Shown here in pieces: positions 1 through 6,560 of a stretch of DNA of 11,525 nt (position 1 is its first letter; every line of letters starts with the position of its first letter). The DNA is taken from the NCBI GenBank assembly GCA_014728785.1, contig WJKZ01000072.1, positions 1 through 11,525 of the forward strand. Reading direction: 5' to 3'. Below the pieces are notes generated by a model. That model was not told the origin of the DNA. It was given only the letters and a program-made list of their open reading frames with translations, and did no database searches. The translations under genes and the position numbers were made by a program. The DNA comes from Candidatus Omnitrophota bacterium. Its GTDB lineage: Bacteria; Omnitrophota; Gorgyraeia; Duberdicusellales; 4484-171.

Positions 1-1
1 G

Positions 2-745
2 ATAGTACCTGGTCACGTCTATAACGGTATGCTTTTGGAATTTTCCTGGGGTGCTGACAGGCAGCACCGGGTTGTATCCGAAGTTTTAATCGACCCCATA
101 AGGACCCATCAGTTGAGAGTGACCGAGGATGATTTTCCGGTTGTTTTGGGCAATTTAGAATCGGCCATAAACAACGCAGAGAGTGCGATAAGTAAATTAG
201 AAGAGGCTAAAGATAAACTGGATGATGCCTGCGGTTGTGAAGAATGCCATGATGATTGTAACGATTGTGATCCGGATACCGACCCTGATTGTACAAATCC
301 CTGTTCCGACTGTTGCGATGTTGATGATTACTGTGAAGAAGCGAAAGAGCTATTACAGGACGCTTTAGATTATGAGGCGGATGCAGAAGCTGCCAGTGTT
401 GAGGCCTGGGAAGGCATACAAATAGAATGCCGTTCTTACATAAGCTTTATAATGGATGACCCTATCAGATATCACGAAAAAATAATAGGCTGGGTTTATG
501 ATATATTAGCTCCGGAAGGAGGGGCCACTCACCCCCGGGAGGTTTTTTCCAGAAATGAGCAGTTCCATCAGGGAAATACCGGCCAGGAATCCTCGGATTT
601 ATATGAACTGGAAGATGTTTCAATAGAAAGCTCAGCCGTTGCTACCTGGAATTACGAAGACAGGGGTTATATTTGTTTTACAGATTGTGAAGATTGTACT
701 CCTATATGGGAGCACGATGCCTCTATAATCCTTATTGAAGAGTAA
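2..745 (+). CDS. Acidic protein with Cys/Asp-rich tip, 5' partial, unknown function
   Basis: I do not recognise this protein. The frame is open to the first bases of the window, so the gene probably begins upstream; an internal ATG lies at 29 but has no Shine-Dalgarno before it. Numbering from that ATG, residues 1-36 look like part of a beta-containing domain. Residues 37-67 are a helix rich in Ala, Glu and Lys. Residues 68-102 hold ten cysteines among many aspartates (for example CGCEEC and CSDCC). Residues 103-130 form a second Ala/Glu-rich helix, and a CFTDCEDC motif lies close to the C-terminus. This arrangement suggests a helical hairpin capped by a disulfide-bonded or metal-binding tip. 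It ends 20 bases before the next gene, in line with the operon of pilus genes that follows. A role as a minor pilin or pilus-associated surface protein is possible from context only. Confidence 0.75.
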   Translation: MVPGHVYNGMLLEFSWGADRQHRVVSEVLIDPIRTHQLRVTEDDFPVVLGNLESAINNAESAISKLEEAKDKLDDACGCEECHDDCNDCDPDTDPDCTNPCSDCCDVDDYCEEAKELLQDALDYEADAEAASVEAWEGIQIECRSYISFIMDDPIRYHEKIIGWVYDILAPEGGATHPREVFSRNEQFHQGNTGQESSDLYELEDVSIESSAVATWNYEDRGYICFTDCEDCTPIWEHDASIILIEE

Positions 746-765
746 CCATCACCTTAGTCAGGCGT

Positions 766-1146
766 ATGGTAAAAATATTAAGTTTTTTTATTTTGACTTT
801 CTTTTTAATTTTCTCATGCCTTGCGGATTTACCCGAAATCGCAAGGCACCCTAAGGCTCGGTTGATAAGCGAAGAGTCGGTTACGGGCAGAGAAAAGAAG
901 GTTTATGTTTACCGGGCGCCTCTTTCAAAAGAAGGTGTGGTAAGGTTTTATAAAGAAATGCTGGAATACCAGGGGTGGCAACTACAGGATGGAGGAGGAG
1001 GTATTTACACTTTCAGGAAAAAAGATCTTTCTTTTATTTTAAGCTTTGTATACACCGGAGTTAAAAATACCACCAAATACCGCATATCTTTAGAGCGGAG
1101 GTCATCTGAGGATAGTGGGAGCGGATGTGAGAGCTGCAGCAATTAA
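766..1146 (+). CDS. Small putative lipoprotein with FYKEML...GW domain
   Basis: This 126-residue protein starts with a hydrophobic export signal (residues 1-17) ending in FSC at residue 18, a weak lipobox, so it may be lipidated and anchored in the envelope; ordinary signal peptide cleavage near residue 20 is the alternative. The mature part (about 45-110) has an alternating beta pattern, VYVYRAPLSKEGVVRF, followed by FYKEMLEYQGWQL at 61-73. That pattern recurs in small secreted bacterial proteins of unknown biochemical role, in which a predicted helix carries the FY-x-x-x-L-x-x-x-GW signature. The C-terminus is Ser/Gly-rich and ends in CESC-SN. It sits between the Cys-rich protein and the pilin-like gene, co-directional with short gaps, so it is probably an accessory part of the pilus locus. 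No clear Shine-Dalgarno precedes the ATG at 766. Function is unknown. Confidence 0.8.
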   Translation: MVKILSFFILTFFLIFSCLADLPEIARHPKARLISEESVTGREKKVYVYRAPLSKEGVVRFYKEMLEYQGWQLQDGGGGIYTFRKKDLSFILSFVYTGVKNTTKYRISLERRSSEDSGSGCESCSN

Positions 1147-1198
1147 ATTAGAGGTTATTGTTTAAATATAAATCGACTTTTTAACAAATTATGATAAA

Positions 1199-1387
1199 AT
1201 GATAAAAAATAAAGTGATTTTTGCCGGAAAACAGTCACAATCATACCTTACCTATGCGTTGCTTATGGCAGTTGCAGCTGTTGCAATAGCCATGATGGCA
1301 GGATATATTGCCAGGAGAACTCAAGGGAGCTACAAACAAGCAGCCGATACCTATGGATTGGAAGAGCAATATGATTCAGGCAGCTGA
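1199..1387 (+). CDS. Pilin-like small membrane peptide (variant type IVb/class III leader)
   Basis: This 62-residue peptide has the layout of a Flp-type prepilin: a short basic leader (MIKNKVIFAGKQS), a QSYLTY motif at 14-19, then a hydrophobic helix (about 20-37, ALLMAVAAVAIAMMAGYI) followed by RR and a short polar tail. By alignment with the pilin at 3234, cleavage would fall after Ser13. The residue aligned with the conserved Glu at +5 of mature Flp pilins is Thr18 here, so it may be a minor pilin or pseudopilin, or it may not be processed normally. It lies directly upstream of tadB (30-base gap), which supports a pilus role. The start is uncertain: there is no Shine-Dalgarno near the ATG, and a GTG shortly downstream is an alternative. 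Confidence 0.7.
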   Translation: MIKNKVIFAGKQSQSYLTYALLMAVAAVAIAMMAGYIARRTQGSYKQAADTYGLEEQYDSGS

Positions 1388-1417
1388 AGCATTTTAGGTG
1401 ATCAAGAAAAGATAATA

Positions 1418-2260
1418 ATGGTTATAGCCTACATCCTTCTTCTAGCTTCTTTTGTTATCCTTTCATATTACGGAGTAACCTTCCTTCTTAATAAATGGGA
1501 AGAAGCACAAAAAAGAAAAGCTGAGGATACTGCTTCTCAGTTTGAGGAGATGTTTATATTTCTCCACCGGCGGATGCTGGTAGTTCTTTACATTGTTGTT
1601 CCCCTTTTCGTTGCCGTTATAGGCTACATTCTTACCCGAAAGCTATGGATTATACCTATATTTCTTCTGATAGGGGCTTCTTTTCCCTTTTTGCTTGTCC
1701 GGTTTTTAGATAAAAGAAGGCGTCGGAAATTTGTAAATCAGCTGGTGGACGCGCTAATGATAATGAACAGTTGCCTTAAAGGCGGTCTTACTCTGGTTCA
1801 GTCTTTTGAAGTGCTGGCTGAGGAGATGACCCCTCCGATGAGCCAGGAGATATCTCTTCTGAGCCGGGAAATAAAGGTTGGTGTCACATTAGAGGAAGCT
1901 CTTATAAGGCTCGATAAGAGGATGCCTTCGGAGGAGATGACCCTTGTGTCCTCGGCTATATTAGTTGCAAGAGAAACAGGGGGTGATTTGACCAAAGTTT
2001 TTTCCCGTTTAGTTGAGACTATAAGGGATCGGCTTAAGCTGAAAGAGCTGGTTTCAACCTTAACTCTCCAGGCACGTCTTCAGGCTATAATAATATCCGC
2101 CCTGGGTCCTATATTTTTCTATGTAGTAAATAAGATAAATCCCGGGCACTTTGAGGTAATGTGGAAGGACGACGTGGGCAGGATGTTTTTGTTCATAGCC
2201 ATTGTGCTGCAGATTCTGGGTATAGTTTTAATCGTTATTTTTAGTAAGGTAGAGATATGA
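1418..2260 (+). CDS. tadB: Tad pilus inner-membrane platform protein TadB
   Basis: TadB and TadC form the inner-membrane platform of tight-adherence (Flp/type IVc) pili and couple the cytoplasmic ATPase to pilin assembly. The 280-residue length and plan fit TadB. Membrane segments lie near residues 1-20, 53-72 and 76-94, then a cytoplasmic type II secretion F (T2SSF) helical domain at about 106-220, then membrane segments at 221-238 and 255-276. Family hallmarks include QLVDALMIMNSCLKGGLTLVQSF, EIKVGVTLEEAL, the RETGGDL motif near 185-191 and TIRDRLKLK. The gene starts 30 bases after the pilin-like gene with an AGGTG about 17 bases before the ATG, and its TGA overlaps the tadC ATG. No truncation is seen. 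Confidence in the T2SSF assignment is high; TadB rather than TadC rests on gene order and the RETGGxL signature. Confidence 0.93.
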   Translation: MVIAYILLLASFVILSYYGVTFLLNKWEEAQKRKAEDTASQFEEMFIFLHRRMLVVLYIVVPLFVAVIGYILTRKLWIIPIFLLIGASFPFLLVRFLDKRRRRKFVNQLVDALMIMNSCLKGGLTLVQSFEVLAEEMTPPMSQEISLLSREIKVGVTLEEALIRLDKRMPSEEMTLVSSAILVARETGGDLTKVFSRLVETIRDRLKLKELVSTLTLQARLQAIIISALGPIFFYVVNKINPGHFEVMWKDDVGRMFLFIAIVLQILGIVLIVIFSKVEI

Positions 2261-3135
2261 TAATAGTCATTTATGTCCTTTTGATTATTGGTTTTGTATT
2301 GTTCTTCTTAGGCCTGATCCCTAAGCCCGCAGAGACTATTTCTGTTTTCGGCGATAAAATTAAAGAAGAGAAGGGTTCCTCGTCTCTGTTTTTATCTATT
2401 TTGCGTATATTTGCCCCTCTAAATAAAGGAATAATTAAATTTATGAGGCTCGAAGGGCCTTTGAATAATAAAATAAATCTGGTTAAATGGAGGGTCAAAC
2501 CGGAGGAGTTTCTGGCTTCTCAGGAGTTGCTTGCGGTTGTATTTCCTCTTATTCTTTTTCTTCTATTTGAAATAGAAGGCATGCCCTGGCTTGTGGGTGC
2601 TGCGATGCTCGGATTTTTTCTCCCTCTACATATTCTTAATTCTAAAGTAAAAAAACGCAAATATTCAATTGTAAGGGTTTTGCCTGAAACAGTGGATTTA
2701 TTAACCCTCTGTGTAGGGGCGGGTCTTGATTTTATGGCAGCTGTCCGCTGGGTTATAGATAAGGTGAGGGTCAACCCATTGATTGAGGAATTAGCGCTGG
2801 TATTGAAGGAGATAAATGTGGGAAAGCCCCGAATAGAGGCATTAAGAGATATGGCAAGAAGATTAGATATCCCCGATGTAACTTCTTTTGTAAGGACACT
2901 TGTGCAGGCAGACAGAATGGGCACCTCGGTTGAAGAAGCATTTAAAATACTTTCAGAAGATACCAGAATGAAGAGGTTTCACCGGGGGGAAAGGCAGGCC
3001 ATGAAAGCCCCTCTAAAGATGCTTATCCCTTTGATTTTTTGTATACTTCCGGTAATTTTAATAGTTGTTGCAGGGCCGGTCCTCATTAAATTTATCAGGG
3101 GAAGCTTATTTACCGGCTTAGGCGGCGGTCTCTGA
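2257..3135 (+). CDS. tadC: Tad pilus inner-membrane platform protein TadC
   Basis: This 292-residue protein is the partner platform protein of TadB. A membrane segment at 1-20 is followed by a Lys/Glu-rich cytoplasmic stretch, two membrane segments around 90-106 and 109-127, a T2SSF domain at about 142-250, and a C-terminal membrane segment at 254-276. Typical TadC signatures are visible: LPETVDLLTLCVGAGLDF (142-159), the EINVGKPRIEALRDMARR stretch, DVTSFVRTLVQADRMGTS (207-224) and the basic MKRFHRGERQAMKAPLKM before the last membrane helix. The ATG at 2257 overlaps the tadB stop as ATGA, which implies coupled translation and matched amounts of both proteins. The C-terminus ends in a Gly-rich tail (TGLGGGL). 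A 98-base gap separates it from the next pilin gene. Confidence 0.94.
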   Translation: MIIVIYVLLIIGFVLFFLGLIPKPAETISVFGDKIKEEKGSSSLFLSILRIFAPLNKGIIKFMRLEGPLNNKINLVKWRVKPEEFLASQELLAVVFPLILFLLFEIEGMPWLVGAAMLGFFLPLHILNSKVKKRKYSIVRVLPETVDLLTLCVGAGLDFMAAVRWVIDKVRVNPLIEELALVLKEINVGKPRIEALRDMARRLDIPDVTSFVRTLVQADRMGTSVEEAFKILSEDTRMKRFHRGERQAMKAPLKMLIPLIFCILPVILIVVAGPVLIKFIRGSLFTGLGGGL

Positions 3136-3176
3136 TACTTATCTTTCAGGTCGAATATAAATATATTTTAAAATTT

Positions 3177-3207
3177 TTGGTCCAAGCCTTTAAAAATATG
3201 TTATATT
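3177..3207 (+). promoter_or_regulatory. Possible promoter before the pilin gene
   Basis: The 98-base gap between tadC and the pilin gene holds TTGGTC (3177-3182) and TATATT (3202-3207), with a 19-base spacer, in strongly AT-rich DNA. The spacing is longer than the optimum, so this is a weak call. A separate promoter here would allow the major pilin to be made in excess of the platform proteins, as pilus systems generally need. Confidence 0.3.
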
Positions 3208-3233
3208 TTAAGTGAAATCCAGGAGGCCGGTTT

Positions 3234-3464
3234 ATGTTAATAAAAATTAAATCCCAGAGCATTTTAGAGTATTTAATAATTTTAGCGGCTATCGTTGCGG
3301 TTATAGCAACTTTCGGGGCCACGACAGTGAGAAATGCGGTACAGGGGATGTTTTCAAGCGGTTCTCAGGCAATGAGTGCCAGCTCAGCCAATTTAGTTGA
3401 TACCGTAGGCGGGGAAGAGGAAGAAGAGCACGAAGTATACCTTCCTATTGTAATTGGAAGGTAA
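3234..3464 (+). CDS. Flp-like type IVb pilin with class III-type leader
   Basis: The 76-residue product has a short basic leader (MLIKIKS), then QSILEY at 8-13, a hydrophobic helix at about 14-30 (LIILAAIVAVIATFGAT), a Ser/Ala-rich stretch and an acidic end (GGEEEEEHEVYLPIVIGR). Cleavage after Ser7 would put Glu at +5 and Tyr at +6, the hallmark of Flp pilins, which are processed by a TadV-type prepilin peptidase and polymerised through the hydrophobic helix. The same pattern describes class III signal peptides. Ser instead of Gly at -1 is unusual, though the peptide at 1199 shares S|QS. A strong AGGAGG lies 7 bases before the ATG, the best ribosome site in the window, fitting a highly made pilin. 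It is the last gene of the Tad block. No intrinsic terminator follows; CCTTCC/GGAAGG arms at the gene end lack a T-run. Confidence 0.85.
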   Translation: MLIKIKSQSILEYLIILAAIVAVIATFGATTVRNAVQGMFSSGSQAMSASSANLVDTVGGEEEEEHEVYLPIVIGR

Positions 3465-3894
3465 AGTTGTGCCTACCGCTTTCTGTGTTTACGGACGTTT
3501 GAACATCAGCCTCAAAAATATACCTTTTCCTGATTTTTCTAATTAATTCAAGCCTTTTTAAAACTTCAGCATAAAGCCATATCTATCAATAGTCTCTCTT
3601 TAAAGGCATTCTCCGCATATTTTTACTTTTATGAGCCGCGGAGTATAATATCTTGGCCTTCTCCCGGTTTAATTTTGGTTATTTTAGAGGTTGTAAGTAA
3701 ATGCAGCCTCGGCTCCTGGAGGGGTTCTGCCTGATTCAAAACGTTAAAGTTGAATTTAGCTGTTTTTTAAGCCCACGTTGCTTAAATATACTGATAAAAC
3801 AAGGACTGTTTTTTTGAAGTTAAAGTGTTTTTTTGCCCAATATTTATGGGCTAAAAGGCGGTTTAGGTTAAGAAATTCAAGCAGGCAAGAGAAG
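3465..3894. other. Gene-free gap between convergent genes
   Basis: These 430 bases separate the plus-strand pilin gene from the minus-strand Tyr-rich protein gene. I see no open frame with a ribosome site or protein-like composition. A small hairpin at 3835-3851 (GCCCA, 7-base loop, TGGGC) is flanked by T-runs on the wrong side for an intrinsic terminator in either direction. Stops for the two converging transcripts are therefore not evident from sequence, and read-through or factor-dependent termination is possible. Confidence 0.5.
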
Positions 3895-4335
3895 TTATTC
3901 TTTGTCCGAACTTTCTTTATTGCTTTTACCGTTCTCTTCCTCTTCTTCATCTGTTGAATAGTAGTAATAGGTTCCTTCTTCAGTTTCGTATGCGTAGTAA
4001 TTCTGCATATTATTTTCCGGCAGGTAATTTGAGATAAGGTCCTTATATAAATTTATATCGCTTTCATGATAGGAGTAATAGTTTTCACCTTTGCCTTTAC
4101 AACAATTTTCTCCTTCCGGAACAGGTATGTAGTCGTACTGATTTGCAAGGGGAGCAGAATTATAACCTTTGTCTTCATCTCCGTTGGGCTGGTAATAATT
4201 ACCTATTTTTGTATTATAAGTCTTGGTGCCTTCTAAAGAGGTATTTACCGTATAACTTTCATTCCAGCCATAACCGGTTGCGGCAGGAAAAAATATCAGT
4301 ATAAATATTAAAATAAATAAGTATTGATGACCCAT
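3895..4335 (-). CDS. Tyr-rich acidic exported protein, unknown function
   Basis: The 146-residue product begins with a short export signal (residues 1-20, YLFILIFILIFFPAATG). The mature protein is strongly biased: 21 tyrosines in the whole sequence, clustered as NYYSYHE, NYYAYETEE and TYYYYST, many Asn, Gly and acidic residues, a single CC pair (78-79) and a charged tail (DEEEEENGKSNKESSDKE). No enzymatic motif is visible, and the composition suggests a disordered surface or matrix protein. It is transcribed away from the giant gene and towards the Tad block. A TTGACA-17-TATATT promoter lies just upstream. GGAGG at 4355-4359 is 19 bases from the ATG, which is long, but an in-frame stop shortly upstream leaves this ATG as the first usable start. 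Its Tyr bias echoes the linker of the giant protein at 7058. Confidence 0.8.
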   Translation of the reverse strand: MGHQYLFILIFILIFFPAATGYGWNESYTVNTSLEGTKTYNTKIGNYYQPNGDEDKGYNSAPLANQYDYIPVPEGENCCKGKGENYYSYHESDINLYKDLISNYLPENNMQNYYAYETEEGTYYYYSTDEEEEENGKSNKESSDKE

Positions 4336-4366
4336 AACGACTTTTTTCTCTTATCCTCCACCCATT

Positions 4367-4395
4367 AATATACGGCCAACCGGAGCTTTTGTCAA
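4367..4395 (-). promoter_or_regulatory. Sigma-70-type promoter of the Tyr-rich protein gene
   Basis: Read on the minus strand, a perfect -35 TTGACA (4390-4395) is followed after exactly 17 bases by TATATT (4367-4372), one mismatch from consensus. Transcription would start near 4360, giving a leader of roughly 25 bases before the ATG at 4335. This is the best promoter in the window. Confidence 0.8.
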
Positions 4396-4497
4396 CTTCC
4401 TTTGGATATTGCCTAAAGTGCACTGGAAGAAAGAGAAGATAGAGGCTGGGGTGAGGTCTTTTTTTAAGCCGGGGGGGGAGTTAAAATATAGACACAA

Positions 4498-4530
4498 AGC
4501 AGGGATTTTTAAAAATTGTCCATAAATAAG
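4498..4530 (+). repeat. Dispersed repeat AGCAGGG...TGTCCATAAA, copy 1
   Basis: AGCAGGG is followed after 12 AT-rich bases by TGTCCATAAATAAG. The same arrangement recurs at 6529-6560 in the same orientation with a 13-base spacer. Repeated TGTCCA-type motifs near the edges of a region are typical of transposase binding sites in some insertion-sequence families, but no transposase is present here. Confidence 0.5.
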
Positions 4531-4687
4531 CCATAGAGAATTGTAACTTTCCTGTAATAATCTATAAATAAAATACTACTTCACACGGTTTTATATAGGA
4601 AAATGTCCTTTTTAATCCTTATCCAAAGTGTGTTTTATCATACTTTTCCGGCAAAGAATTAGTTGGATTATGGTTGAAGGATGATTC

Positions 4688-4699
4688 AGCCGGCCGGCT
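4688..4699. repeat. 12-base perfect palindrome
   Basis: AGCCGGCCGGCT is a perfect, GC-rich palindrome in AT-rich surroundings. It is followed by GGGGG-TTTT-CCCGC and a short T-run, which could form a weak terminator-like structure on the plus strand. It could equally be a protein binding site. Confidence 0.4.
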
Positions 4700-5435
4700 T
4701 GGGGGTTTTCCCGCTTTTTAAACATAATACGGAATCTAAACTAATATTAGTAACATCTCAACCAAGCGAATAGAATATCAAGCCAGGCATATTAAAAGAG
4801 GCGAGTATGCACTCAAAGTATTTCTGCGGATAATATCTACCCTCTTTAGTTTATGTTTTAAAGAATAAAATTAGGTGTTTTAATGACCGGTTATTCAACT
4901 ATTAATTCTTAATTATATTTTTTATTCTTGAGGTAAATTAAGCTTATTGGCAGGTTGTTTTACAGATAAAGTTTTATATATATTATAAAGGTTAAGCATG
5001 ACTCCATAAGATCCACCCCTTCATTATTTTCATGGATTTGAAAAAGTTTTCTCATACCAGTTAAATATGCCGATACCCCTGTTTTCCACTCTTTTATACT
5101 AAAAAATTCAAAACCGTCCCTATATATAAAACCCGACATCAATATTTATATAAGATTTAATAGTCTTTAAAACTAAAAAAGAGCCCCCTTAGCCGGTGGC
5201 GGTTTACAATGCCGGGTGAGAACCCCCCCTTTTTTTAAGGTTAAATGAGCCGTAGATGATTGTCGAGGCAGGGCAAGAAGATTTAGTCTCTGACAAAACC
5301 AGAGGCTATAGACTTTAATTTATAGTGCAGCTTATTAATCCCTTGGGTTGATTTCAAGCATATATTAAATACTCTATTTAGGCACTTAGTTTTTTAGATA
5401 ATAGTATATCATTTGCATTAGAGAGGCACTCTTTA

Positions 5436-5470
5436 CGGACAATTCCAGGCAAGTGGCCTGCCCCTGTCCG
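5436..5470. repeat. Two-part symmetric hairpin
   Basis: CGGACA (5436-5441) pairs with TGTCCG (5465-5470), and CAGGC (5446-5450) pairs with GCCTG (5456-5460). The two helices are separated by a symmetric 4x4 internal loop and closed by a 5-base loop (AAGTG). All 11 pairs are Watson-Crick. No T-run follows, so it is not a terminator. Confidence 0.5.
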
Positions 5471-5710
5471 GCTTATGGTGGTTTTAGATGCCTATATATC
5501 CGGGTTTAGGCCAGGCTTAAATAATAGCATTACGCACTACCTTTTAAAAGCAGATGGTTCCTGTAATCTAAGCTTCCTCCCTTTGTAAGAAGGGGGCTTG
5601 AATAATTCCCGGAAAAAGAAACACCCTTTTTCTTAATAAGCGGCTATATAATAAAGATTTTTGAGCATATTATTTATATTATAGAAATTTTCTCCGGCCG
5701 GGAAACTTTT

Positions 5711-5733
5711 GTTTTTGTGGACATTTTTAAAGT
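5711..5733 (-). repeat. Dispersed TGTCCA repeat, inverted copy
   Basis: Read on the minus strand this is TTTAAAAATGTCCACAAAAA, closely matching TTTAAAAATTGTCCATAAAT at 4508-4527 but inverted. The pair brackets about 1.2 kb, a typical insertion-sequence length, although the interior has no transposase frame. Confidence 0.4.
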
Positions 5734-5903
5734 ATATTGATTAGGTAGCAGGCTGATGATACTTAATAACCTGCCGGAGGTTGGATAAAGGTGTAAAATT
5801 AAAAATCGCCCGGCTTTCAAAAGGATTAAAAGAGGCCTTTTAAGGAGACATTTTATAGTTGTATACGGCAGGGGATACTTAACTAAGCAGGCAGGTTTTA
5901 AAA

Positions 5904-5923
5904 CTTTCTTTTAGTAAAGAAAG
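5904..5923. repeat. 8-bp AT-rich hairpin
   Basis: CTTTCTTT and AAAGAAAG form a perfect 8-bp stem around a 4-base loop (TAGT), followed on the plus strand by a pyrimidine-rich stretch with two T5 runs (GTCTCTTTTTATCTTTTT). This could act as a weak intrinsic terminator for plus-strand transcripts, but the T-rich part is interrupted and no upstream gene needs it. Confidence 0.35.
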
Positions 5924-6050
5924 GTCTCTTTTTATCTTTTTGCCTTGATTTTTACTTTATATTATAATTACAGGTTTTAATTCATATTTATTCTTAGAAA
6001 CTGCTCTAAAAACGGTAAATTAACAAAAAAGCTAAAGTTCAGGGAAGTAA

Positions 6051-6159
6051 GAAATGAAGTAAGGGAACCCGAAAATAATCAGGGGAATCCGGTCAGTGCT
6101 CTAATCTTTTTGAATAGATTTCTCGAGAGCCGCCTTGAGACCGTACCTTCCTTCATTTC
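6051..6159. repeat. Long inverted repeat, possible structured RNA
   Basis: GAAATGAAGTAAGG (6051-6064) pairs with CCTTCCTTCATTTC (6146-6159) at 13 of 14 positions across about 80 bases. The inner segment contains a smaller hairpin, AATCT/AGATT, near 6103-6120. The left arm is preceded by a second GAAGTAAG copy 12 bases upstream. No promoter or terminator clearly delimits a transcript. Confidence 0.4.
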
Positions 6160-6361
6160 AGCCGAATTCTTATTACTTAAACAGTGGGGTTAAATCCTAA
6201 CCTGGTAAGTAGAAAAACGGGAGATTGAGGTAAAACGGACCAAATACAGAGTTTTAGGATAAGAGAATATAACACGGGCTTTTTTTATAGAATCACACAT
6301 ACTCCCACGTTTACTTTTAATAAAATATCCTAAAAAGGCAGAAAGCGGTATAAGTAAAAGT

Positions 6362-6459
6362 TAAACAGGAGACCTGTTTATATGACAAAACTCTGGAAAA
6401 TATGGAACCAAATGTATATCCGGAGAGGAAGAAGTTGTGTCGTAATATTTGTCCTTTAA
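6362..6459 (+). other. Hairpin enclosing a Shine-Dalgarno, with possible 25-codon ORF
   Basis: TAAACAGG and CCTGTTTA (6362-6380) form an 8-bp stem with a 3-base loop (AGA) that buries AGGAGA (6367-6372). Nine bases after this ribosome-site match, an ATG at 6382 opens 25 codons ending at a TAA (6457-6459). The peptide would be basic in the middle (IRRGRS) with a short hydrophobic end (CVVIFVL). It resembles no family I know and could easily be chance; the notable point is the overlap of stem and ribosome site. Confidence 0.2.
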
Positions 6460-6516
6460 AGAGACTTATTAATATAATTTTACAATTATCTCAAATATGT
6501 GGATTTAAAACATTTT

Positions 6517-6560
6517 ATGTCCATAAATAGCAGGGAAAATTTGTAAAATGTCCATAAAAG
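6517..6560 (+). repeat. Dispersed TGTCCATAAA repeat, tandem copies
   Basis: ATGTCCATAAA occurs at 6517-6527 and again at 6548-6558, 31 bases apart. The second copy is preceded by AGCAGGG (6529-6535), as at 4498. This places direct copies near both edges of the gene-free region, about 2 kb apart. Confidence 0.5.

Noticed and set aside
1173..1200. TCGACT-16-TAAAAT as a promoter for the 1199 gene
   Set aside because: The -10 would overlap the ATG, so a transcript would begin after the start codon; it would only work if translation starts at the downstream GTG.
1798..2924. Minus-strand frames of 65-134 codons inside tadB and tadC
   Set aside because: They are antisense shadows of well-supported T2SSF genes.
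3835..3851. GCCCA/TGGGC hairpin as a terminator
   Set aside because: The T-run precedes the stem on the plus strand and becomes an A-run after the stem on the minus strand, so it is not a canonical intrinsic terminator either way.
3756..3950. Minus-strand 64-codon frame rich in Lys and Arg
   Set aside because: It overlaps the 3' end of the Tyr-rich protein gene in another frame, has no ribosome site, and its Lys-rich composition follows from AT-rich DNA.
4960..5142. Minus-strand 60-codon frame
   Set aside because: It starts at TTG with no Shine-Dalgarno and no family resemblance; it may be a chance frame or a remnant, so it is only mentioned in the gap description.
5199..5236. GGGT-GAGA-ACCC followed by C and T runs as a terminator or known riboswitch
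   Set aside because: Only four base pairs form, the T-run is separated by extra Cs, and no known riboswitch motif set matches.
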